Assembly (NCBI GenBank): GCA_004293655.1
Contig: RDZZ01000048.1
Span: forward strand, 1-33,157
From: Polaromonas sp.
GTDB lineage: Bacteria; Pseudomonadota; Gammaproteobacteria; Burkholderiales; Burkholderiaceae_C
DNA length: 33,157 bases
Direction of reading: 5' to 3'
Program-made: the position numbers and the translations under genes
Shown: one piece after another, positions 9,514 through 17,141 of the stretch
Position numbering within the stretch: the stretch's first letter is position 1
Layout: every line of letters begins with the position of its first letter
Notes under the pieces: generated by a model
Told to the model about the DNA's origin: nothing
What the model saw: the letters and a program-made list of their open reading frames with translations, nothing else
Databases searched by the model: none

Positions 9514-9518
9514 TCATC

Positions 9519-10484
9519 ATGAAGTTCAAGCTTGCCCTGATCGCTGCCGCCTATGCCCTGTGTACAACGGCTTTTTCCCAAACCAAATGGGACTTGCCTT
9601 CGGCCTACCCCGCTTCTAACTTTCACACTGAAAACCTCGTGCAGTTTGCCAATGACATTGACAAAGCCACCGCCGGAAAGCTGAAAATCACGGTACACCC
9701 TGGTGCATCGCTTTTCAAGGCGCCTGAGATCAAGCGTGCGGTACAGGCCAACCAGGCACAAGCCGGTGAGATTTTGCTGGCCAATTTTCAAAATGAGTGG
9801 CAAATTTTTGGTGCCGATGGCTTGCCGTTTTTGGCCGACAGCTACGACGAGGCCGCCAAGCTGTGGAAGTTTCAAAAACCCTTGCTGGAAAAAAAGCTCG
9901 GCGAGCAAGGCATGAGCGTGCTGTATGCGGTGCCATGGCCACCGCAGGGCCTTTACTCAAAAAAGCCGATTGCCAGCGGCGCTGATTTGAAAGGCTACAA
10001 ATGGCGCGCTTACAGTCCAGCCACATCGCGCATGGCTGAATTGCTCGGTGCGCAGCCCGTGACTGTGCAAGCCGCAGAGGTCAGCCAGGCGTTTGCCACC
10101 GGCGTGACCGACAGCATGATGAGTTCAGGCTCCACGGGCTGGGACGCCAAACTGCAGGAAAACGTCAAGCAGTGGTATGACCTGCAAGCCTGGCTGCCCA
10201 AAAATGCGGTGATCGTGAACAAATCTGCCTTTGACGCGCTGGATGCACCCAGCAAAGCCGCTGTCATGAAAGCCGCTGCTGATGCTGAAGTACGTGGTTT
10301 TGCTGCCAGCCAGAAGGCCAACGGCGAAACGCTGGACAAGCTCAGGGGCGGCGGCATGCAAATTTTGCCGCCCAGTGCAGCCCTCAAAGCCGACATGAAA
10401 AAAGTGGGCGACACCATGCTCAAAGAGTGGCTGGAGAAAGCCGGCCCTGAAGGCAAGCAACTCGTGGATGCGTTCTTGAAATAA
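9519..10484 (+). CDS. TRAP transporter solute-binding protein, pyroglutamate-receptor (DctP6/7-like) type, second transporter
   Basis: This is a periplasmic receptor of 321 aa. The signal peptide covers residues 1-20 (cleavage after TTAFS). The mature start QTKWDLPSAY, the IKRAVQANQAQAGEILL block, VPWPPQGLYS (138-147), KWRAYSPATSR with R163 and SSGSTGWD are the strongest match of the three receptors to the Bordetella pyroglutamate-binding DctP proteins. R163 sits at exactly the same position as in the 6579-7547 receptor, which supports duplication. A GGAG box precedes the start. It leads a three-gene plus-strand operon, with dctQ starting 6 bp downstream, and is divergent from lysR. Confidence 0.94.
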   Translation: MKFKLALIAAAYALCTTAFSQTKWDLPSAYPASNFHTENLVQFANDIDKATAGKLKITVHPGASLFKAPEIKRAVQANQAQAGEILLANFQNEWQIFGADGLPFLADSYDEAAKLWKFQKPLLEKKLGEQGMSVLYAVPWPPQGLYSKKPIASGADLKGYKWRAYSPATSRMAELLGAQPVTVQAAEVSQAFATGVTDSMMSSGSTGWDAKLQENVKQWYDLQAWLPKNAVIVNKSAFDALDAPSKAAVMKAAADAEVRGFAASQKANGETLDKLRGGGMQILPPSAALKADMKKVGDTMLKEWLEKAGPEGKQLVDAFLK

Positions 10485-10490
10485 AAAATC

Positions 10491-11003
10491 ATGCTGCGCA
10501 AACTCCTTGATGCGCTCTATGACGGAGCAGCCGCTCTGGCCGCTCTTTTCATGGTGCTGCTGCTGGCGATGGTGCTGCTGTCCATCGTGGGGCGGGAGCT
10601 GGGTTTTTACGTGCGCGGCACGGACGCCTATGCGGGCTACTTTATGGCAGCAGCAGGCTTTTTGGCGCTGGCGCATACGCTGAAAAAAGGCGAGCATATC
10701 CGCGTCACGCTGCTGCTCAACGCTGTCAAAGGCCGCTACAGAAAAGCCATCGAAATCTGGGCACTGGCAGCTGCTGTGGCGCTTTCTGCATTGTTTGCGT
10801 ACTACAGCGTCAAGCTGTCGGTCAACTCCTTTCAGTTCAATGACGTGTCAACCGGCACGGACGCCACGCCGCTGTGGATTCCGCAAATATCGATGGGCCT
10901 GGGTGCGGTGGTGCTGCTGATTGCTTTTATAGATGAGCTGGTGCTGGAGATTCTGGGCAAACGGGCAGATGCCAGCAGCGACGAAATGCTGCATAACGAA
11001 TGA
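10491..11003 (+). CDS. TRAP transporter small permease subunit, DctQ family (second transporter)
   Basis: This is an inner-membrane small subunit of 170 aa. It has four hydrophobic segments (near 13-33, 45-62, 85-105 and 130-152). The conserved block GTDAYAGYFMAAAGFLAL is followed by KKGEHIRVTLLLN and, before the last helix, TPLWIPQISMGLG. These parallel the small subunit at 5926-6441. It begins 6 bp after the receptor stop codon without a clear Shine-Dalgarno sequence, so it is probably translated by coupling. The dctM gene follows after 34 bp. Confidence 0.92.
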   Translation: MLRKLLDALYDGAAALAALFMVLLLAMVLLSIVGRELGFYVRGTDAYAGYFMAAAGFLALAHTLKKGEHIRVTLLLNAVKGRYRKAIEIWALAAAVALSALFAYYSVKLSVNSFQFNDVSTGTDATPLWIPQISMGLGAVVLLIAFIDELVLEILGKRADASSDEMLHNE

Positions 11004-11037
11004 CAAAAAACAAAATAGAAGCAAAGTCGATACAAAA

Positions 11038-12333
11038 ATGTCCGATGTTGCCATCACCACCATTTTGGTTTTTTCACTCTTTGCTATCTTGGCATCAGGG
11101 GTATGGATTGGCTTGACGCTGTCTGGCGTGGCCTGGATTGCCATGCAGCTTTTCTCATCCCGTGCTGCGGGCGATGCGATGGCCGTGACCACCTGGGGCT
11201 CATCATCGAGCTGGACGCTCACTGCCTTGCCGCTGTTCGTGTGGATGGGCGAAATTTTGTTTCGCACCAAACTCAGCGAAAGCATGTTCAGAGGTCTGGC
11301 TCCGTGGGTCAGCCGCCTGCCGGGCGGACTGCTGCATACCAATGTGATCGGCTGCACCATTTTTGCTGCGGTATCGGGCTCGTCAGCTGCCACCTGCGCC
11401 ACCATCGGCAAAATGACATTGCCTGAACTCAAACGCCGTGGTTACCCGGACGACATCACGATTGGCTCGCTGGCTGGCGCGGGTACGTTGGGGCTGTTGA
11501 TTCCACCATCCATCATCATGATCGTGTATGGCGTGACGGCTGATGTGTCGATTGCCAAGCTGTTCATTGCGGGCGTGTTCCCCGGCTTGCTCCTGGCATC
11601 GCTTTTCTCAGGCTATCTGGTTGTCTGGGCGTTGATGAACCCCGGCAAAATACCGCCACCCGACGCGGGCATGAGCTTTGGGGCCAAGGTTTACGAATCG
11701 CGGCATTTGATACCGGTGGTACTTTTAATTGGTGCAGTACTGGGCTCTATTTACGCCGGTATTGCCACAGCAACTGAGGCAGCAGCCATTGGCGTCGTCG
11801 GCTCACTGGTGTTATCTGTGGTGCAGCGGTCCATGAGCTGGACGGTGTTCAAAGAGTCGTTGATGGGCGCGACCCGGCTGTACTGCATGATCGCCTTGAT
11901 TCTGGCGGGTGCGGCGTTTTTAACGCTCAGTATGGGCTACATCGGTCTGCCACGCCACTTGGCAGAGTTTGTGTCGAGTTTGGGTCTGTCGCCTTTTGTA
12001 CTGATCCTGGCATTAACGCTTTTTTACGTGCTGCTGGGCTGCTTTCTAGATGGCATCAGCATGGTAGTTCTCACGATGGGTGTGATTTTGCCTATCGTGC
12101 AAGCCGCCAAGCTGGATTTGGTCTGGTTCGGCATTTTTATCGTCATCGTCGTCGAGATGGCGCAGATCACGCCACCCGTCGGCTTTAATTTGTTTGTGCT
12201 GCAAGGCATGACGAGAAGAGAGATCACCTACATCGCCAAAGTCACCCTGCCGTTTTTCCTGCTGATGTGCGTGATGGTGTTGCTGCTGTGGTTTTTTCCG
12301 GGGATTGCAACTTGGTTGCCAGGCAAGATGTAA
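11038..12333 (+). CDS. TRAP transporter large permease subunit, DctM family (second transporter)
   Basis: This is the sodium-dependent transport subunit, 431 aa, inner membrane. The open frame extends back to 10933, but that part overlaps dctQ. ATG 11038 (MSDVAITTILVFSLF) gives the family's hydrophobic start and exactly the same length as the minus-strand paralogue. Conserved blocks include WGSSSSWTLTALPLFVWMGE, AVSGSSAATCATIGK, GTLGLLIPPSIIMIVYG and EMAQITPPVGFNLFVLQG. The two large subunits match over long uninterrupted runs, which points to a duplication of the transporter. This copy has no downstream catabolic gene; the helicase gene faces it from the other strand. Confidence 0.95.
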   Translation: MSDVAITTILVFSLFAILASGVWIGLTLSGVAWIAMQLFSSRAAGDAMAVTTWGSSSSWTLTALPLFVWMGEILFRTKLSESMFRGLAPWVSRLPGGLLHTNVIGCTIFAAVSGSSAATCATIGKMTLPELKRRGYPDDITIGSLAGAGTLGLLIPPSIIMIVYGVTADVSIAKLFIAGVFPGLLLASLFSGYLVVWALMNPGKIPPPDAGMSFGAKVYESRHLIPVVLLIGAVLGSIYAGIATATEAAAIGVVGSLVLSVVQRSMSWTVFKESLMGATRLYCMIALILAGAAFLTLSMGYIGLPRHLAEFVSSLGLSPFVLILALTLFYVLLGCFLDGISMVVLTMGVILPIVQAAKLDLVWFGIFIVIVVEMAQITPPVGFNLFVLQGMTRREITYIAKVTLPFFLLMCVMVLLLWFFPGIATWLPGKM

Positions 12334-12385
12334 TTCCATTTCCATATCAGTACGATCAGTACGATATGTTGTTGCTTCGCCTTGG
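12334..12385. repeat. Dispersed imperfect repeat, copy A (with 9-bp tandem unit)
   Basis: Starting directly after the dctM stop codon, TTCCATTTCCATATCA is followed by two tandem 9-bp units CAGTACGAT (12348-12365) and then ATGTTGTTGC and GCCTTGG. The same framework recurs at 26183-26236 in the same orientation, with a different central repeat. It lies in the 195-bp gap between convergent genes. No known element name can be given. Confidence 0.5.
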
Positions 12386-12528
12386 CCGTCAAAGCACTGT
12401 CTGCGGCTTCGCGCCTGATCTCCCATTGATCTGAAAACGCAATAAGCAGGGAAGGCGCGTCGCACATCGACGACGCCCCCAGAGTGGTTTCACGAACAAT
12501 CTCGGCTAGAGGCGATCCAGAGCTGGAA

Positions 12529-14340
12529 TCAACGCCTAAACCCTCCACCAGAATTACCCCGGTTGCCACCGCTACCTGTACGCAAACCGCCGCCACCAAA
12601 ATTCCCGCCACCACTGCGATTGCTACCGCGGCCACCCCCGCCACTGCTTCGGGTAGGCAGGCCAGATGATGGAAAGCCTGCAGACACATGGCTGGTAGGC
12701 TGGCGTTCGTCAAAGTCGTTGTGCAAGTCTGCGCGTGTGTCAACGCGCGGGCCACGTGGGTCTTGGCGCTGCTGCTCCGCGTACTCTCGCGGTACTCGTG
12801 CATCGCGCTGGCGCGGTGCATGCGCTGGGCGTGACTGGACTGACGGTTGTCCGTAGCCAGAGTTTTGGCGCGGCTGACCTGGGTTCGGGGTGCGAGGGCC
12901 TCTACCGAATCCGCTGCCACCGCCACCGCCACCGCCATTACCTTCGCTGCTGCCACGACCTGCGCCAGCACCCTTGCCTGCACCAGCTGGTGCGCGGCCC
13001 CGGCCACCGCCGTTGCCACCGCCCGCACCACTCGCCCCGCGCGATGGCTGTGTACCTTTGTTGTCACGAATGCGTGTCATCATCTCGCTGCGTGCAGCCT
13101 TGGCTGCCGCCTGCATCACGTCACGGCTGGGCGGTTTGCCCAAGCCGCCCCAAATCGTCTGGCGACCCATAGCCAGCGGCTCGGCGCGCTCGTCAGCGTC
13201 AGCTTCAAAGCCGGGCACCTTCACCACTTCAATGTTCTGTTTGGTAAAGCGCTCAATGTCCTGCATGAAGCCTTCTTCGTCCAAGCACACCAGGCTCACG
13301 GCCTCGCCACTGTTGCCCGCGCGGCCTGTGCGGCCAATGCGGTGAACATAGTCTTCGCTGACGTTGGGGATTTCGTAGTTCACCACGTGTGGCAGCTCGT
13401 CAATGTCAATGCCGCGTGCAGCGATGTCAGTGGCAACCAGTGCGCGAATCGTGCCGTCTTTGAAGCCCTGCAGCGCTTGGGTGCGAGCCGTCTGGCTCTT
13501 GTTGCCATGCAGTGCCAGCGCTTCAATGCCGTTTTTGGTCAAATGCTCGGCCACGTTGTTGGCACCAAACTTGGTACGCGTAAAAACCAGCACCTGGCTC
13601 CAGTTGTGCTCGTTGATGATATGCGTCAGCAGGGCTTTTTTCTTGGCTCGCCCTACCGGGTGAATGGTCTGCGTGATGCGCTGCACTGTGGTGTTGCGCG
13701 GCGTGACCTGAATATGCAGTGGGTCGCGCAGCAGGCCGTTGGTCAGGTCACGAATTTCGTCACTGAAGGTGGCACTGAACAGCAGTGTTTGTTTCTGCTT
13801 GGGCACGAGCGCCAGCACTTTTTTGATATCGTGGATAAACCCCATGTCCAGCATGCGGTCGGCCTCATCCAGCACCAAAATTTGCACCTGGCTCAGGTCC
13901 AGCGTGCCCTGGCCTGCATGGTCCAGCAGGCGGCCTGGTGTGGCTACCAAAATATCTACACCACGGCGCAGTTTTTCAATTTGCGCGCCCATGCCGACAC
14001 CGCCAAACATCACCATGGAGGTCAGCTCAAGGTATTTGCCGTAAATGCGAACGCTCTCTTCGACCTGCGCGGCCAGCTCGCGGGTGGGTGTCATGATCAG
14101 GCAACGCACAGCGTTGACACCACGGCGGTTTGTCAATCGCGCCTCGGTGCTCAGGCGCTGCAGCATGGGCAGCACAAATGCGGCGGTTTTACCGGTACCG
14201 GTCTGGGCACCGCCTAGAAGGTCGCCACCGGCTAGAACGGCAGGAATCGCTTGGGTCTGAATGGGGGTGGGGGTGTCGTAGCCTTGCTCAAGCACGGCTT
14301 TAAGAATGGCCGGAGCCAGATTCAATTCTTCAAATGTCAT
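12529..14340 (-). CDS. rhlE: DEAD-box RNA helicase, RhlE-type, with long Gly/Arg-rich tail
   Basis: This is an ATP-dependent RNA helicase of 603 aa, probably acting in ribosome assembly or RNA decay and at low temperature. The start MTFEELNL at ATG 14340 gives the canonical Q-motif N-terminus; the open frame upstream to 14616 reads as non-coding. Motifs include the Q motif (residues 3-28), Walker A AQTGTGKT (45-52), PTRELAAQ (85-92), TPGRLLD (134-140), DEAD (158-161), SAT (189-191) and HRIGRTGR near 333-340. The last 170 or so residues are low-complexity Gly, Arg, Ser and Pro, encoded partly by CCACCG repeats around 12915-12935. Such RGG-like tails bind RNA and can drive condensate formation in related helicases. 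The gene is divergent from ettA and convergent with the second TRAP operon. The gene symbol is by family; RhlE paralogues are common. Confidence 0.9.
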   Translation of the reverse strand: MTFEELNLAPAILKAVLEQGYDTPTPIQTQAIPAVLAGGDLLGGAQTGTGKTAAFVLPMLQRLSTEARLTNRRGVNAVRCLIMTPTRELAAQVEESVRIYGKYLELTSMVMFGGVGMGAQIEKLRRGVDILVATPGRLLDHAGQGTLDLSQVQILVLDEADRMLDMGFIHDIKKVLALVPKQKQTLLFSATFSDEIRDLTNGLLRDPLHIQVTPRNTTVQRITQTIHPVGRAKKKALLTHIINEHNWSQVLVFTRTKFGANNVAEHLTKNGIEALALHGNKSQTARTQALQGFKDGTIRALVATDIAARGIDIDELPHVVNYEIPNVSEDYVHRIGRTGRAGNSGEAVSLVCLDEEGFMQDIERFTKQNIEVVKVPGFEADADERAEPLAMGRQTIWGGLGKPPSRDVMQAAAKAARSEMMTRIRDNKGTQPSRGASGAGGGNGGGRGRAPAGAGKGAGAGRGSSEGNGGGGGGGSGFGRGPRTPNPGQPRQNSGYGQPSVQSRPAHAPRQRDARVPREYAEQQRQDPRGPRVDTRADLHNDFDERQPTSHVSAGFPSSGLPTRSSGGGGRGSNRSGGGNFGGGGLRTGSGGNRGNSGGGFRR

Positions 14341-14512
14341 GGTTTTGCGCCAGATAGCGCTTCTTGATCGGCCTGTAGGGTGCTTTTGTTGAGAGGCAAC
14401 CCGCCAGTGATAGGCAGATGGGGTCAAAAAGTCGGGCCAGAAAACATCACGTGCCGGCCTGGAAAGCATGGCTGAAATGTGCCCAAATGTTGCAGGTAAC
14501 TGGAGCCAGCAA

Positions 14513-14540
14513 CTGCCAGATTGTCTCACGGAACGATAAT
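14513..14540 (+). promoter_or_regulatory. Candidate sigma-70 promoter for ettA
   Basis: CTGCCA (14513-14518) and GATAAT (14535-14540) are separated by 16 bp. The -10 matches consensus at five of six bases and the -35 at four of six. It would give a leader of roughly 85 nt before the ettA start at 14633. It lies in the 292-bp divergent gap shared with the helicase gene. Confidence 0.35.
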
Positions 14541-14632
14541 AGAAGTTTGCGAGCAAAACCGGACACTCGACACAGTGGGCCGCCAAGCTTCGCTTTTTCT
14601 GTTTATAAAGACGCATTCAAAGACTCAACTCT

Positions 14633-16294
14633 ATGGCTCAATACGTATTCACCATGAACAAGGTCGGCAAAATCGTGCCGCCCAAACGTCACATTCTTAA
14701 AGACGTTTCACTCAGCTTTTTCCCCGGTGCCAAGATCGGCATGCTGGGCGTCAACGGCTCTGGCAAATCTACATTGCTCAAGATCATGGCTGGCATTGAC
14801 AAGGAGATCGAAGGCGAAGCCACCCCGATGCCGGGCCTGAACATTGGCTATCTGCCGCAGGAACCGAAGCTCAACGACGAGCACACGGTGCGTGAAAGCG
14901 TTGAAGACGGCATGGGTGCCGTCTTTGCTGCCAAAGGTTTGCTGGATGCCGTTTATGCTGCCTATGGCGAGGAAGATGCCGACTTTGATGCGCTGGCCGC
15001 AGAACAGGCCCGCCTTGAGGCCATCATCGCAACGGGCGGAACTGATTCCGAGCATCAGCTTGAAATCGCTGCTGACGCCCTGCGCCTGCCGCCCTGGGAT
15101 GCCAAGATTGGCGTGCTTTCTGGCGGTGAAAAACGCCGGGTGGCGCTGTGCCGCATGTTGCTGTCCAAACCCGATATGCTGCTGCTGGACGAGCCCACCA
15201 ACCACCTTGACGCTGAATCGGTGGACTGGCTGGAGCAGTTTTTACAGCGCTTTTCAGGCACCGTGGTGGCCATTACCCATGACCGCTATTTTCTCGACAA
15301 CGCTGCGGAATGGATTTTGGAGCTTGACCGCGGCCATGGCATTCCGTGGAAGGGCAACTACAGCAGTTGGCTGGACCAAAAAGGCGAGCGCCTGGCCAAT
15401 GAGCAAAAAGGTGAGGAAGCCCGTGCCAAAGCCCTGAAGAAAGAACTCGAATGGTCACGCCAAAACCCCAAGGCGCGTCAGGCCAAGAGCAAATCGCGCC
15501 TGGCACGGTTTGAGGAATTGAGCGATTTTGAATACCAGAAACGGGTGGAAACCAACGAAATATTCATCCCTGTGGCTGAACGCCTGGGCCATCAGGTCAT
15601 TGAATTTCATAACGTCACCAAGTCGTTCGGTGACCGTTTGCTGATTGACAACCTGAGTTTTACCATTCCTGCAGGTGCTATCGTCGGCATCATCGGCCCC
15701 AACGGGGCGGGCAAATCAACATTGTTCAAATTGATTGCTGGCAAAGAACTGCCCGACAGTGGTGAGGTCATCAAGGGCGCGACGGTACGCATGGCCTTTG
15801 TGGACCAGAACCGTGATGACCTGGCGAATGAAAAAACCGTGTGGGAAGACATCTCTGGCGGCCTTGATATTTTGAACGTCGGCAAGTTCCAGATGCCCAG
15901 CCGTGCCTACGCAGGGCGCTTTAACTTCAATGGTGGTGACCAACAAAAACGTGTGGGTACGCTCTCGGGTGGTGAGCGCGGTCGTCTGCACCTGGCCAAA
16001 ACCCTGATTGCTGGCGGCAATGTGCTGATGCTCGATGAGCCCTCCAACGACTTGGATGTTGAAACGCTGCGCGCGCTTGAAGATGCGCTGCTTGAGTTTG
16101 CCGGCTCGGTGATGGTGATCAGCCATGACCGCTGGTTTTTGGACCGCATCGCCACGCACATTCTGGCTGCTGAGGGTGACAGCCAGTGGACGTTCTTTGA
16201 CGGCAATTATCAGGAGTACGAGGCTGACAAGAGAAAACGCCTGGGTGAAGAGGGCGCCAAGCCGAAACGTATGCGCTACAAGGCGCTGAAATAA
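14633..16294 (+). CDS. ettA: Energy-dependent translational throttle protein EttA (ABC-F)
   Basis: This is a cytoplasmic ABC-F ATPase that binds the ribosomal E site and gates early elongation according to energy status. It has 553 aa, close to the usual 555. Two ABC domains are present. The first has Walker A GVNGSGKST (39-47), signature LSGGEKRR (from about 162) and LLLDEPTNHLD. The second has Walker A GPNGAGKST (about 354-362), LSGGERGR (about 443) and LMLDEPSNDLD. An inserted arm segment (about 90-140, VRESVEDGMGAVFAAKG...) and the linker around 240-300 rich in Arg/Lys fit EttA rather than Uup or YheS. No membrane segment is present. The downstream inverted repeat may serve as its transcript end. 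Confidence 0.95.
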   Translation: MAQYVFTMNKVGKIVPPKRHILKDVSLSFFPGAKIGMLGVNGSGKSTLLKIMAGIDKEIEGEATPMPGLNIGYLPQEPKLNDEHTVRESVEDGMGAVFAAKGLLDAVYAAYGEEDADFDALAAEQARLEAIIATGGTDSEHQLEIAADALRLPPWDAKIGVLSGGEKRRVALCRMLLSKPDMLLLDEPTNHLDAESVDWLEQFLQRFSGTVVAITHDRYFLDNAAEWILELDRGHGIPWKGNYSSWLDQKGERLANEQKGEEARAKALKKELEWSRQNPKARQAKSKSRLARFEELSDFEYQKRVETNEIFIPVAERLGHQVIEFHNVTKSFGDRLLIDNLSFTIPAGAIVGIIGPNGAGKSTLFKLIAGKELPDSGEVIKGATVRMAFVDQNRDDLANEKTVWEDISGGLDILNVGKFQMPSRAYAGRFNFNGGDQQKRVGTLSGGERGRLHLAKTLIAGGNVLMLDEPSNDLDVETLRALEDALLEFAGSVMVISHDRWFLDRIATHILAAEGDSQWTFFDGNYQEYEADKRKRLGEEGAKPKRMRYKALK

Positions 16295-16308
16295 ATCGGG
16301 TTCGGGGG

Positions 16309-16403
16309 ATTCACCGCAGAGAACGCAGAGGGTCGCAGAGAAAGGATTAAAAAGTCTTTTCTTCCTCGTCTTACTCTGCGTTCTCTGCGCCTCTGCGGTA
16401 AAT
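16309..16403. repeat. CGCAGAG-rich long inverted repeat (MITE/REP-like)
   Basis: The left arm (16309-16345, ACCGCAGAGAACGCAGAG then GGTCGCAGAG) and right arm (16372-16403, complementary reading ACCGCAGAGGCGCAGAG then AACGCAGAG) form a large imperfect hairpin around an A/T-rich centre. Elements of this kind, built from CGCAGAG iterations, are scattered in many bacterial genomes. It sits between ettA and the DUF1415 gene, whose start codon is 13 bp past the right arm, so it could end the ettA transcript and affect translation of the next gene. Confidence 0.75.
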
Positions 16404-16415
16404 GACTTCTTTCTT

Positions 16416-16958
16416 ATGACCGACGAACAAGTACTAACCCAAACCAAGCACTGGCTGGAGACTGCCGTCATTGGCCTGAACCTCTGCCCATTCGCCAAAG
16501 CGGTTTACGTTAAAAACCAGGTCCGGCTGGTGGTCAGTCATGCGCGGCATGCCGATGATCTGCTTGAAGAGCTGGACCGTGAACTGGACCTGCTGGTTGC
16601 CACGCCTGCGCAAGACATTGACACCACGCTGCTGATTCACCCTACGCTGTTTGAAGACTTTCTTGACTTCAACGATTTTCTTGAAGTCGCTGAAGGTGTG
16701 GTGGACGAACACGGCCTCGACGGTGTGGTGCAGCTTGCCAGCTTTCACCCGCAGTTCCAGTTCGATGGCACTGCAGCCGATGACATGGGCAACTACACCA
16801 ACCGCGCGCCGTTTGCCATGCTGCATTTGCTGCGTGAGGCAAGCGTTGACAGGGCTGTGGCGGCTTTCCCGCAAGCCGATGTTATTTTCGAGCAGAACAT
16901 TGCCACACTGGAAAAACTGGGTCACACTGGCTGGCAGGCCCTGGGTTTGAAGCGCTGA
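16416..16958 (+). CDS. DUF1415 family protein
   Basis: This is a conserved cytoplasmic protein of 180 aa of unknown function. I recognise the DUF1415 signature in the N-terminal stretch (GLNLCPFAKAV, residues 20-30), in TLLIHPTLFEDF and LASFHPQFQFDG in the middle, and in NYTNRAPFAMLHLLRE. The invariant Cys24 and the two His residues in IHP and FHP are suggestive of a catalytic or metal site, but no activity is known to me. It starts right after the inverted-repeat element, with no clear Shine-Dalgarno box. It is monocistronic or weakly linked to ettA; 183 bp separates it from the chosen DUF1631 start. Confidence 0.88.
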   Translation: MTDEQVLTQTKHWLETAVIGLNLCPFAKAVYVKNQVRLVVSHARHADDLLEELDRELDLLVATPAQDIDTTLLIHPTLFEDFLDFNDFLEVAEGVVDEHGLDGVVQLASFHPQFQFDGTAADDMGNYTNRAPFAMLHLLREASVDRAVAAFPQADVIFEQNIATLEKLGHTGWQALGLKR

Positions 16959-17030
16959 CATCTTGCCAATGGCTTTTATGGCTTTTGTGGCGTTCTCGGC
17001 TGGATTTTCTGGAGCCGGCCACAGAAAGTG

Positions 17031-17048
17031 CTTGACTGTCTGACAAGT
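17031..17048 (+). promoter_or_regulatory. Dyad TGACT-N8-AGTCA with embedded TGTCTGACA, upstream of the DUF1631 gene
   Basis: CTTGACTGTCTGACAAGT contains a TTGACT box (17032-17037) that could act as a -35 element, nested in a dyad that closes two bases further on. The 13-base core CTGTCTGACAAGT (17036-17048) differs by one base from a site at 25591-25603 in the copper cluster. It lies 94-111 bp before the chosen start codon. Function is unknown. Confidence 0.3.
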
Positions 17049-17141
17049 CAGGCAGGCTTTGCCGGGCTTGCCTTGTCTGCCACCTTTACAGCCTACCCTG
17101 CATTGAGGGACACTACTGCAAAAGGGACATCATCCAGCACC

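Noticed and set aside
12454-12477. GC-rich hairpin between dctM and the helicase gene as a terminator
   Set aside because: The stem is bulged and followed by C/A rather than T on either strand, so a terminator call is not supported.
12847-14217. Long plus-strand open frame (456 codons) across the helicase gene
   Set aside because: It is antisense to rhlE, whose motifs are complete on the minus strand; the plus frame has no recognisable domain and follows the composition of the complementary strand.
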